Translations under genes and position numbers: made by a program
Notes under the pieces: model-generated
Told to the model about the DNA's origin: nothing
Databases searched by the model: none
What the model saw: the letters and a program-made list of their open reading frames with translations, nothing else
Origin: Emticicia sp.
GTDB taxonomy: Bacteria > Bacteroidota > Bacteroidia > Cytophagales > Spirosomataceae
Direction of reading: 5' to 3'
Length of the DNA stretch: 38,332 nt
Assembly (NCBI GenBank): GCA_017495105.1
Contig: JAFEIL010000075.1
Location: 1-38,332 of the forward strand
Part shown: positions 15,948 through 25,100 of the stretch, in pieces
Layout of the letters: each line of letters starts with the position of its first letter
Numbering within the stretch: the first letter of the stretch is position 1

Positions 15948-17471
15948 ATGGAAACAATCATTACAATCGACATCGAGACAACAGTAGTACGGATTATCGC
16001 TTTTGACCTAACAGGTAAGCAAGTAGCCGCCCGAAAAGGCACGTATCCAACTTTTCATGCACAGCCAGACATCAGTGAGCAAGACCCCGAACAGGTTTTT
16101 ATTACGGTGCTTTTTGTGCTAAAAGGCTTATTAAATGACCCTGTTTTTATGAAAAAAAATAAAGTGCTGTCAATTGTTTTTAGTTCATCCATGCACAGCG
16201 TTTTGGCTGTTGATAAAAATGGTGTTCCTTTGGGAAATGCCATTATTTGGGCAGATAATAGGGCAATTAAAGTGGCAAGCGAACTAAAAAACTCCGCTTT
16301 GGGGATAGAAATATATCGAGCTACGGGTACACCAATTCACCCGATGTCACCTTTGGCAAAAATAACTTGGATTAAAAACCATGACCCTGAGCGTTTTGCA
16401 AAAACAAGCAAATTTATTTCGCTGAAAGAGTACATTTTGCACCAATTCACAGGCGATTATTTAATCGATTATAGCTTGGCTTCGGCAACAGGACTTTTCA
16501 ATATCCATGATTTGAAGTGGGAACAAAAATCTCTGAATTTTGCAGGAATTTCGAGCGAACATCTTTCTGAACCAACTTCAATTTTTAATTCTGAACTGAG
16601 GCTTCGCCCTGCTTTGGCAAAATCTCTAAGGCTTTCTGAAAATACCAAATTGATTATTGGTAGCAGTGATGGTTGTTTAGCGACACTTGGTTCGGGCGTT
16701 ATTGGAGAAGGACAAGCAACGATTTCCATAACTTCAAGCGGAGCGGTGAGGGTTGCCAGAAATGAGGTTTTACAAGATGAAAAACAACGTTTTTTTAATT
16801 ATATTCTTGATAAAGGGCTTTACATTTCAGGTGGGCCAACCAATAATGGCGGTGTGGCTTTCGAGTGGTTTGCCCGACAATTTGGCAATTTCAATAATGG
16901 CCTTGACTTTGAAGATAGCATCAATGATTTGTTTAAAGATGCAGCCCAAGTATCAGCAGGATCAAATGGACTACTTTTTTTGCCTTATTTATTAGGCGAA
17001 AGAGCTCCACTTTGGAACGCCAACGCCCGTGGTGTTTATTTTGGCATAAATATTACCCATGAGCAACCTCATTTTGTGAGAGCCACTATCGAAGGAATTT
17101 TGTTTGAAATTTACAGCATCGGAAAGCTTCTTCAAACGCATCGAAAAATTGATAATTTGTATGTCAATGGCACTTATGCCACGCTTCCGCTTTGGTCACA
17201 AATCATCTCGGATATGTTTGGAAAGCAAGTAAATATTAATGATAACTATGATAGTGCAAATGTCGGAGCAGCAATGCTCGCTTTGACCGAAATGGGTATT
17301 TTTGGTTCGCTGGAAGAAGCTGCCAAAACCATTCAATCATCTAAAATATACCTTCCAAATCAAGTAAATCATCAGAAATATCAAAAATTTTATACGGTTT
17401 TTGAAAGATTGAGCCATAAACTCGCCGATGAATTTGATTTAATTGCGGAATTACAACAAAATCAAGAATAA
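15948..17471 (+). CDS. Gluconokinase-like FGGY protein with degenerate ATP site (candidate pseudokinase)
   Basis: Paralogue of the gluconokinase at 7483-8886 along its whole length (507 residues). Sugar-side features are kept: MHSVLAVD, IIWADNRA (99-106), ATGTPIHP, SLASATG, and GSSDG with Asp241 as the expected catalytic base. ATP-side motifs are not: the phosphate-1 loop reads TIDIETTVVR, with Glu10 for the near-invariant Gly and Val-Val-Arg for Ser-Thr-Lys; phosphate-2 reads TSSGA (262-266) for GTSGA; the adenosine motif reads VNGTYAT (406-412) for SGGFAK; and EGSAWGA is DSANVGA. The ATG at 15948 has a GGGGAG stretch 8 nt upstream; a TTG at 15915 would add 11 unrelated residues. It may bind gluconate without phosphorylating it, or use a different phosphoryl donor. 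Location behind the AraC gene suggests a regulatory role (inference). Confidence 0.82.
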   Translation: METIITIDIETTVVRIIAFDLTGKQVAARKGTYPTFHAQPDISEQDPEQVFITVLFVLKGLLNDPVFMKKNKVLSIVFSSSMHSVLAVDKNGVPLGNAIIWADNRAIKVASELKNSALGIEIYRATGTPIHPMSPLAKITWIKNHDPERFAKTSKFISLKEYILHQFTGDYLIDYSLASATGLFNIHDLKWEQKSLNFAGISSEHLSEPTSIFNSELRLRPALAKSLRLSENTKLIIGSSDGCLATLGSGVIGEGQATISITSSGAVRVARNEVLQDEKQRFFNYILDKGLYISGGPTNNGGVAFEWFARQFGNFNNGLDFEDSINDLFKDAAQVSAGSNGLLFLPYLLGERAPLWNANARGVYFGINITHEQPHFVRATIEGILFEIYSIGKLLQTHRKIDNLYVNGTYATLPLWSQIISDMFGKQVNINDNYDSANVGAAMLALTEMGIFGSLEEAAKTIQSSKIYLPNQVNHQKYQKFYTVFERLSHKLADEFDLIAELQQNQE

Positions 17472-17584
17472 TTTGACAATTTGATTATGATTTGCCATGT
17501 AGATGCTTTTTGTTGACTAAGCTATTACCAAATTTTCAAATCACTTTCTTTATCTTGCAGGAAAATTAACAAATCTAAATATTA

Positions 17585-18856
17585 ATGAAAGAACGCCTTA
17601 CTTCGCTTGACGTTTTTAGAGGCATGACCATCATGCTCATGACCATCGTAAATAACCCAGGTGACTGGGGACATATCTACGCTCCACTCGAACACGCCGA
17701 ATGGCATGGCTGTACGCCTACAGATTTAGTGTTTCCGTTTTTCTTATTCATTGTTGGTATTTCAACAGTGCTTTCGATGCCTGTAAAGAAGTTTGACAAA
17801 TCTGTTTTAGAAAGAATAATCACCCGTACCTTAAGAATATTTCTTTTGGGTTTATCGCTCAATTTTTTCTCAAAAATCCATCTTGGCTCACTCGAAGGTA
17901 TTCCTCTAATGCTCGTTCGTTTAATTTTTACGGCAATCGTAACAGTTTTATTATTAGGCGAATACGACCGTAAAAAGCAACTCTACCTTTCTGTCGGACT
18001 ATTTGCTCTGATGATGATATTGTGTTTTGGTGGCTTTGAGGATTTTGCCTCTGTCAGAATTCCCGGGGTTTTACAGCGAATTGCGGTTGTATATTTAATC
18101 GTTTCAATAATTTACGCCACGACAAACACCACCGTCCAAATCATTATCGGCTTTGCCTGCTTGCTGGGATATTGGGCTTTGATGGCTCTTGTTGATGTGC
18201 CAAACGTGGGAGCGGCTAACTTTGAAAAAGGCACAAATCTTGCTGCTTGGCTTGATAATTATTTATTGCCGGGACATCTTTGGATAACTTCAAAAACTTG
18301 GGACCCCGAAGGGATTTTAAGTACAATTCCTGCCATTGGAACTGGTTTGGCAGGCGTTTTTACCGGAAAATTATTGACCAATGATTTTCCGAAAAACAAA
18401 AAAGTAATTTATTTACTTTCGGCAGGTGTGATAAGTGTAATGATAGGCATACTTTGGAGTGATTTTTTTCCAATAAATAAAGCTTTATGGACAAGTTCGT
18501 ATGTTTGTTATGCCGCAGGAATTGCCATGATTGTTCTCGGAGGATTGTATTTTTTGATTGATGTACTTGAATTTGATGTTTGGACAAAACCTTTTGTGAT
18601 TTTTGGTGTAAACCCGATGTTAGTTTTTTTCTTTTCGGGAATTATTCCACGAGTTTTAAATATGATAAAAATAGCACAGCCAGAAAACCTCGAACACCCA
18701 AATGTTGGTTTGGTGTCGTGGCTTTATAGCCATTGGATTACGCCATTTTTCACCGAACCTAAAAATGCTTCTTTGGCTGGAGCTTTGACTTACTTGGTGA
18801 TTTGGTTCGTTATCTTGATTTTGTTTGATAGAAAGAAGATGATTTTTAAGGTTTGA
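17585..18856 (+). CDS. DUF5009 / NagX-like multi-pass membrane acyltransferase family protein
   Basis: A 423-residue inner-membrane protein of the HGSNAT/NagX/YeiB-related group. It starts with RLTSLDVFRGMTIMLM and carries the family segment around HAEWHGCTPTDLVFPFFLFIVG, followed by about ten hydrophobic helices. In human HGSNAT this family transfers acetyl groups across the lysosomal membrane to glucosamine ends. In proteobacterial NAG clusters NagX is thought to act as a transport or acetylation partner. Here it follows the gluconokinase-like gene by 113 bp on the same strand and may handle the sugar imported by SusCD. The exact reaction is unknown. Confidence 0.85.
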   Translation: MKERLTSLDVFRGMTIMLMTIVNNPGDWGHIYAPLEHAEWHGCTPTDLVFPFFLFIVGISTVLSMPVKKFDKSVLERIITRTLRIFLLGLSLNFFSKIHLGSLEGIPLMLVRLIFTAIVTVLLLGEYDRKKQLYLSVGLFALMMILCFGGFEDFASVRIPGVLQRIAVVYLIVSIIYATTNTTVQIIIGFACLLGYWALMALVDVPNVGAANFEKGTNLAAWLDNYLLPGHLWITSKTWDPEGILSTIPAIGTGLAGVFTGKLLTNDFPKNKKVIYLLSAGVISVMIGILWSDFFPINKALWTSSYVCYAAGIAMIVLGGLYFLIDVLEFDVWTKPFVIFGVNPMLVFFFSGIIPRVLNMIKIAQPENLEHPNVGLVSWLYSHWITPFFTEPKNASLAGALTYLVIWFVILILFDRKKMIFKV

Positions 18857-18884
18857 GTGTATACAAGGTTATCAGCAATTCCGA

Positions 18885-18943
18885 TTCCGACTTATCTCGC
18901 ATACATAAGTCGGAAACTTGTACTACAAAACCTGTCTAAATGC
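18885..18943. repeat. CCGACTTAT hairpin and AACCTGTCTAAATG word upstream of ndk
   Basis: TTCCGACTTAT (18885-18895) and ATAAGTCGGAA (18905-18915) form a perfect 11-bp stem with a 9-nt loop; outer words ACAAGGTT and AACTTGT extend it loosely. AACCTGTCTAAATG (from 18930) also occurs in the repeat at 28884-28941. Confidence 0.6.
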
Positions 18944-18964
18944 TCTTTTTCAAAGAAAAATAAG

Positions 18965-18972
18965 TAATTTTG
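18965..18972 (+). promoter_or_regulatory. Putative -7 box of the ndk promoter
   Basis: TAATTTTG matches the Bacteroidota -7 consensus TAnnTTTG exactly and ends 30 nt before the ndk start codon. No convincing -33 TTG at the usual spacing was found. Confidence 0.5.
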
Positions 18973-19002
18973 TAAAAAATATTAAACAAAATATTATTAC
19001 AC

Positions 19003-19422
19003 ATGTCAACAAACAGAACATTCACGATGATTAAGCCCCACGCTGTGGCTGCAAATAATATCGGTGGAATTACAGCAATGATTGAAGCAGCAGGTTTCAG
19101 AATCGTGGCAATGAAAAAAACACAATTATCAACCGAACAAGCAGGTAAATTCTACGAAGTACATAAAGAAAGAGGTTTTTATGGCGAATTATGCGAAATG
19201 ATGTCATCAGGAGCTATTGTTCCAATGATTTTGGAGAAAGAAAATGCAGTAGCAGATTTCCGTACTTTGATTGGTGCAACAAATCCAGCAAATGCAGAAG
19301 AAGGAACAATTCGTAAAAAATATGCGGTTTCTTTAGGCGAAAATGCCATTCACGGTTCAGATTCTGATGAAAACGCAGCCATCGAAGGTTCGTTTTTCTT
19401 TGGAGCCATTGAGCAGTATTGA
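19003..19422 (+). CDS. ndk: Nucleoside diphosphate kinase
   Basis: Cytoplasmic enzyme that exchanges gamma-phosphate among nucleoside tri- and diphosphates through a phosphohistidine. The 139-residue protein opens with [11 protein letters not shown] (Lys11) and contains [18 protein letters not shown]-like text, the [21 protein letters not shown] segment in the nucleotide site, and the active-site motif NAIHGSDS with His117. Length and motifs are standard. It is a single gene with its own promoter box, and converges with the oxidoreductase gene through a hairpin. Confidence 0.98.
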   Translation: MSTNRTFTMIKPHAVAANNIGGITAMIEAAGFRIVAMKKTQLSTEQAGKFYEVHKERGFYGELCEMMSSGAIVPMILEKENAVADFRTLIGATNPANAEEGTIRKKYAVSLGENAIHGSDSDENAAIEGSFFFGAIEQY

Positions 19423-19434
19423 TTTTTAGACGAC

Positions 19435-19486
19435 AGTCAATAGACGACGGACGACAGTTTTTTCTATCGACCGTTGTCTATTGACT
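19435..19486. terminator. Bidirectional hairpin between ndk and the convergent oxidoreductase gene
   Basis: AGTCAATAGACGACGG (19435-19450) pairs with CCGTTGTCTATTGACT (19471-19486) with one G-U/A-C type mismatch; ATCGACTGTTTT follows. The arms are enriched in GACGACAG and CTATCGAC words shared in style with the element before recF. It likely ends both transcripts and may be a dispersed repeat. Confidence 0.6.
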
Positions 19487-19496
19487 ATCGACTGTT

Positions 19497-20486
19497 TTAG
19501 TCTATTCCTTCATAAATAATTCCTGCTTTTTGTCTGATTTCATCTAAAAGACTTATCAGTTTTACGCTCATTGAGAGTGGCATTCTTTTGCTTTCTTTTT
19601 TTCCTTCTCTCACACACTGACTCACTTCTTCAATTTCAAAATTATATCCAAAAGTTTTTCGTGGAAAAACATATTGTACAGGCTTTTTGTCGTTTTCAAA
19701 AAGTGTGATTTGCTTTGCCTCCATAAATCGACCTTCGATGAGAATATAGCCATTTTCGCCGTAAATTAAGGCTTCTGTTCGAGTGCTAGACTTGAGCGTA
19801 CAACTCAAATTAGCCGTTGCTTCATTTTTATAGCCCAAAATAATGCTGGTCGTCTCGTCAATTCCTGTTTCTCCAAAATTACTAATGGCTTGTATTTTAG
19901 AAGGATAACCCAATAAAAGTAAACTTAAAAAAGCTGGATAAATACCAATATCAAGTAACGCTCCGCCACCAAGACTCGGATTTAGTAAGCGTTTTTCAGG
20001 TAAAAAAGGAGCATTAAACCCAAAGTCAGCTTGTATGTTTCTTACTTTTCCGATACGCCCTTCGGAAATTAAATCTAAAGTTTTTTGAATGGCAGGAATA
20101 AACCGAGTCCACATGGCTTCCATCAAAAAAGTATCGTTCTCACGAGCCGATTCAACCATTTTCTGCACTTGCTTTAGGTTTATGGCAAATGGTTTTTCGC
20201 ACAAAACAGGAACTTTATGTTTTAAGCATAAAATAGCATTTTCGGCGTGTAAGGTATGTGGCGTGGCGATGTAAATGACATCTAAATCGGGGGTTTGGAA
20301 GATACTTTCGTAAGAATCGTAGAAATAGGGGGCTTCGTAGCGTTCAGCAAAATCTTTAGCTCGTTCGAGCGAAGAGGAAGAAGCAACAGCATGCAGTTGG
20401 GCGTTTTTTACGGCTTTTAAGTCAGTTGCAAATTTTTCTGCAATTTTTCCTACGCCAATAATTCCCCAATTAATATTTTTTATCAT
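19497..20486 (-). CDS. Gfo/Idh/MocA family NAD(P)-dependent oxidoreductase
   Basis: A 329-residue two-domain dehydrogenase. The N-terminal Rossmann fold begins WGIIGVGKIAEKFA (8-20). The family motif CEKPF (96-100) has the conserved Lys98; the second domain has EAMWTRFIPA and GGGALLDIGIYP (173-184), with Asp179 and Tyr183 positioned like the catalytic pair of this family. The EAMWTRF and DIGIYP forms are like dimeric dihydrodiol/xylose dehydrogenases. The substrate is probably a sugar or cyclic diol; it cannot be decided from sequence. It stands alone, convergent with ndk. Confidence 0.9.
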   Translation of the reverse strand: MIKNINWGIIGVGKIAEKFATDLKAVKNAQLHAVASSSSLERAKDFAERYEAPYFYDSYESIFQTPDLDVIYIATPHTLHAENAILCLKHKVPVLCEKPFAINLKQVQKMVESARENDTFLMEAMWTRFIPAIQKTLDLISEGRIGKVRNIQADFGFNAPFLPEKRLLNPSLGGGALLDIGIYPAFLSLLLLGYPSKIQAISNFGETGIDETTSIILGYKNEATANLSCTLKSSTRTEALIYGENGYILIEGRFMEAKQITLFENDKKPVQYVFPRKTFGYNFEIEEVSQCVREGKKESKRMPLSMSVKLISLLDEIRQKAGIIYEGID

Positions 20487-20663
20487 CTTAATTTTGTTTC
20501 AATTTTGAAGCTAAGTTAAGGAAAAAACATTTTATCGGATAATTATTTTTTCGGTGAGCATAGTTTCGCCCTCTCCAAAACGATGCAGTATTAACCAGCA
20601 TTAGTATTTTTGCTAAGGAAGATTATTTTTTCAGAAAAAGTAATAATCTTTGTATCATAACCA

Positions 20664-20700
20664 CAAAAAATGCCCCAACCATTACAGTCGAGGCATTTGG
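20664..20700 (-). terminator. Terminator of icd
   Basis: On the minus strand CAAATGCC and GGCATTTTTTG form a stem with a loop of about 17 nt followed by a run of T. It starts about 23 bp past the icd stop codon. Confidence 0.7.
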
Positions 20701-20722
20701 GTTTTTATAGAGGGGTTTATTA

Positions 20723-21955
20723 TTACTTTGCAGCTAATTTGGCCTGTAAATTTTGGTCAATAGCATCTAAGAATTCTTCTGTATAAAGATAATGGTCGCC
20801 GTGTGAAACTTTGTTCCCGTGAATACAAACCGCTAAATCTTTAGTCATTTTACCCGACTCAACTGTTTCAACACAAACTTGCTCTAAAGCTTGGCAGAAA
20901 TCAATTAATTCTTGGTTGCCATCTAATTTACCACGGAACTCCAAACCACGAGTCCAAGCAAAGATAGATGCAATTGGGTTTGTTGAAGTTGGTTTTCCAG
21001 CTTGGTGGTCACGGTAATGACGAGTAACTGTTCCGTGAGCAGCTTCTGCTTCCATTGTTTCACCATCTGGCGTAACAAGCACTGAAGTCATCAAGCCCAA
21101 TGAACCGAAACCTTGTGCTACTGAGTCAGACTGAACGTCACCATCGTAGTTTTTACAAGCCCAAACAAATGAACCGCTCCATTTTAGAGCTGAAGCTACC
21201 ATATCGTCAATCAAACGGTGTTCGTAAACGATTCCGGCTGCTTCAAACTTAGATTTGTAGTCTGCTTGGTAGATTTCTTCAAAAATATCTTTGAAACGAC
21301 CATCGTATTTCTTCAAAATTGTATTTTTTGTAGAAAGATAAAGAGGCCATTTTTTGTTTAATGCTACATTGAAACATGAGTGAGCAAAACCACGGATTGA
21401 TTCGTCGGTGTTGTACATACCCATTGCAACTCCACCACCTTTGTAGTTAAAGATTTCGTATTCTTGTACAGTGCCATCAGCACCTTCAAACTTCATTGTT
21501 AGTTTTCCTGCACTTTTCACAACGAAATCTGTTGCTTTGTATTGGTCACCAAAAGCGTGGCGGCCAACGATGATTGGAGAAGTCCAGTTTGAAACCAAAC
21601 GAGGTACATTTTGACAAACGATTGGCTCACGGAAAACAGTACCATCCAAGATATTACGGATAGTTCCATTGGGTGATTTCCACATTTGTTTCAAGTTGAA
21701 TTCTTTTACACGAGCTTCGTCAGGTGTGATAGTTGCACACTTGATACCAACACCGTATTCTTTGATTGCATTTGCTGAATCAATCGTTACTTGGTCGTTT
21801 GTCTCGTCACGATACTCGATTCCGAGGTCATAATATTTTATGTCCAAGTCAAGATATGGAACAATTAATTTTTCTTTGATAAATCGCCAAATGATACGAG
21901 TCATTTCGTCGCCATCTAACTCAACTACTGGATTTGCTACTTTGATTTTTGCCAT
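20723..21955 (-). CDS. icd: Isocitrate dehydrogenase, NADP-dependent, eukaryote-like type
   Basis: TCA-cycle enzyme converting isocitrate to 2-oxoglutarate and CO2. The 410-residue sequence opens [19 protein letters not shown] and includes the isocitrate-binding stretch [36 protein letters not shown], and the C-terminal [16 protein letters not shown] region that binds NADP+. This is the dimeric type II class found in mitochondria and many Bacteroidota, different from the E. coli Icd type. It has a promoter box upstream and a terminator downstream, so it is a single-gene unit. Confidence 0.97.
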   Translation of the reverse strand: MAKIKVANPVVELDGDEMTRIIWRFIKEKLIVPYLDLDIKYYDLGIEYRDETNDQVTIDSANAIKEYGVGIKCATITPDEARVKEFNLKQMWKSPNGTIRNILDGTVFREPIVCQNVPRLVSNWTSPIIVGRHAFGDQYKATDFVVKSAGKLTMKFEGADGTVQEYEIFNYKGGGVAMGMYNTDESIRGFAHSCFNVALNKKWPLYLSTKNTILKKYDGRFKDIFEEIYQADYKSKFEAAGIVYEHRLIDDMVASALKWSGSFVWACKNYDGDVQSDSVAQGFGSLGLMTSVLVTPDGETMEAEAAHGTVTRHYRDHQAGKPTSTNPIASIFAWTRGLEFRGKLDGNQELIDFCQALEQVCVETVESGKMTKDLAVCIHGNKVSHGDHYLYTEEFLDAIDQNLQAKLAAK

Positions 21956-22005
21956 CGCTTATTTATAAATTTTAATCCTATAAAGACAATCATTTTTTAC
22001 AGCCA

Positions 22006-22013
22006 CAAAGGTA
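22006..22013 (-). promoter_or_regulatory. Putative -7 box of the icd promoter
   Basis: On the minus strand the sequence reads TACCTTTG, an exact match to TAnnTTTG, about 50 nt before the icd start codon. The -33 element is not clear. Confidence 0.45.
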
Positions 22014-22052
22014 ATTGATTTGTATAAATATTTTAAGATTCTTCCAAACAAA

Positions 22053-22080
22053 AAAAGAACCTCCAAATGGAAGCTCTTTT
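22053..22080 (-). terminator. Terminator of the TonB receptor gene
   Basis: On the minus strand AGAGCTTCC pairs with GGAGGTTCT (two G-U pairs) around a short loop and runs into CTTTTTTTG. It is about 55-80 bp past the receptor stop codon. Confidence 0.65.
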
Positions 22081-22132
22081 CTGACTTAAACCAAAGAAAA
22101 TTATGAAAATTAATAAAATCGTTTATTCATTA

Positions 22133-25100
22133 TTATTTGTTCAATAATTCATCGAACGTAATAGCTACGTAGTACATTGAGCCAACGGCTGCACTGCCAT
22201 AAGCTTGAATGTATGGTTTGCCACCGATATTAGTACCACCCAATTTGATGATTGATTTCATTGAAGATAATTTATAGCTTACTTGAGCATCAAAGGTTGT
22301 TACAGCAGGTACGATTGTATTTGTAAATGAAGCAACACCTGTTGTGGTTGGTTGGTTGAAACTAGCTTCCCATACAAACTCATCTTGGTGTCTTAAATTA
22401 ATATTGAAACCAAATTTATCACCACTGTTCAAACGCTTACCAAAACTCACATTATAACGGTTTTTTGGAGTGTTATAACCTGCAAATTGTTGCTCTGGAC
22501 TTGTTGTAAAGCCTTTCAAGTTATTTTGAGCATAGTTTACACCAACATTAAATCCTTTTGTTAAAGAGTAATTACCGCTGATAGCAAATCCGTTAGCCGT
22601 GACAATTTCTTTAGAATTTGCTGAACGTGAATATGCCGAACGAGTAGATGCACTACCAAGACCAGATTCAATTGGTAATCCTGGACCTGCTGCTGCTGTT
22701 GGCACAAGTATCGCAGTACCACCAATAAAGTTGGTGTATTTACTTGTATAAAAATAAGAGTCAATGAATAACTTCTTAGCAATCAGCCCTTTGTAACCAA
22801 TTTCATAAGATGAGATTTTTTCTGGTTTCAAAGCTGCGGCTTTGTATTTAGGTAATGCCGCTAAACCAAAAGCAGGTGCAACTTGAGTCGTTACCGCTGT
22901 AACTTGGCTTACCAAGGTTGCTTGAACATTTGATGCAATAGTTGCTTGAGTTGATGGCAATGCCATTGTTTGGGCAACCCCTGCTGCAATTGCTGCCGCA
23001 GCTTGGCTAGCAGGAATTTGTCCTGCCGCTACACCTGCATTTACTTGTGCCGTAACGCCTGCTGTAACTTGTGTTTGTACTGCTGCAGTTACGCCTGCTT
23101 GAATAGCTGGTAACTGTGCCGTTACTGCTGCAGTAGCATACGCTTGCGCTTTTGCTATTACTGCAGAAGTAATGTATTTTGTCGGATTTCTTGAGAAATC
23201 TGTCAATGTTGCTAAATCTACTCCATTAGCTAAGTTATATCTTGTATCAAATTCTGGCTGTGCTCCAATCAAAGTACCAGATGGTGTTCTCAAGTCAATA
23301 TATTGATTTTGAGTCGTTGGAATACGATAACCAGTTTGGTAAGATACTCTAAAGTTTTGTTGGCCAAATGAGGCAACTGCTGATAATCTTGGCGTAAAGA
23401 AGCCTTCAAAATTTTGGCTTTTGTCATAACGAATCGAAGCCGATAATTTCAAGTGATCTTTGAATAAGCTTTTTGCACCTTGAATAAACGCACCATATTC
23501 ATTAATTGGAATTGTTCCTGAGCGGCCTTCTTTATTATCTGAAAATAATGTTCCGTCTGAGCGTAAGCTATATTGTCTTACGTTTGCACCAGCCAATAAA
23601 TCAATAAATTTAATTTGATTTTTGAAGTTATAAACTCCTTCTGCATGGTATAAATTTGTTTTATCTAAAAACGCACCACCGCCATCAACAATCGCTGCAT
23701 CACGGAATTTATTGAGCAATGTTGAATATTCTGCTGATCCTGGAGTTGGCAATCCTTTATCAGCAACCCCTCTTGCTGTAATTCCAGCTTGTTCTTCAGA
23801 CTGGCCCGCACCACGAGCGGCAGCAAATGCTCCTACGTATTCACCAAACCATGTTGCATGAGGTTTAACACTATTTAGCATAGCAACCGCAGCCAAACCA
23901 GCAGTATATGACTGACCAGAACGCTCCTGAGTAGTATATGCCCTTAAAGTAAAGTTATCGCCTCTTAGTTCAACCTTTGCTTGCGTTAGGTTGAAATTAC
24001 GTAGTGAATATCTGCCTGTACCTGTATAAACTGTTGTTCCATAACCATAATTTACTTGTCCTACTAACTCAACTTTATCACTAATTCGGTAGTGAGCTGC
24101 TAAATTTGTTTTAAAGCTTTTTGTGTTATAGTCAACCATGTCTTTTTCTAAAAAACCCGTTCTACTAACGTTTACGTTTGGTATTAAGCCTAAAGCGGCT
24201 GATGGCAATAATTTAGCCGCAATCAATCCGTTAGCGACAGTGGTCATGTTTGCTTGAACCTCGTCACCGTAAACGTTCATACCGTCGTAATCGGTCTTTG
24301 TTCCAGCACCTCTTGAACCCGTTTGCTGTCCACCAAGATTTAGGTTAGAATAGTTTGTTGCCTGCCAGTCTTTAGCTGTGATGTAAGCCAAATTTACTTT
24401 AAATGCAAATTTGTTGTTTTTCGAAGCCTTTGCATATCTCATCGAGAAATCAGTCATTGGAGTATTCACTACGTCACGGTTACTTGCACTCATCACACCT
24501 GCTTTTACCGTTGCACTTAAACCTTGGTATAAGAATGGGCTTTTGCTGTTCATTAAAACCAATCCATTGATTGCATTTGGGCCATAAAGAGCAGATGCTG
24601 CACCTGGTAAAACCTCAACACTTTCAACATCAAGCTCAGGCATACCTACGATATTATCGACAGGGAAGTTTAATCCAGGTGCTTGGTTGTCCATTCCGTC
24701 AATCATTTGAACTGTTCGTGGGTTACCTGTAGCACCAAAACCTCGCATATTGATAGATTTAAACAATAAACCTTGTGTAGTCATGTCGATACCTTTCATA
24801 TTAGCCAAAGCATCATAGAAAGATGGTGAAGCTGTTTCACGAATCGTACGAATATCCATTTTTTCAATAGCCGCTGCCGATTTCAAAACTGATTCTTCAA
24901 CCCTTGAAGCAGAAACTACTACTTCTTGGCCCAACACAGCTTGTTCTTTCAATGCAACATTGATAGAGGCACTGTTTCCCGAAACAGCCATTTCCTGACT
25001 TTCGTATCCTACTGAGGAAATAAGGAGCGTAAATGGCGGTGGAGTAGAAACACTGAAAGAAAACTCCCCTTTTGTGTTGGTTATAGTTCCTACGACTTTT

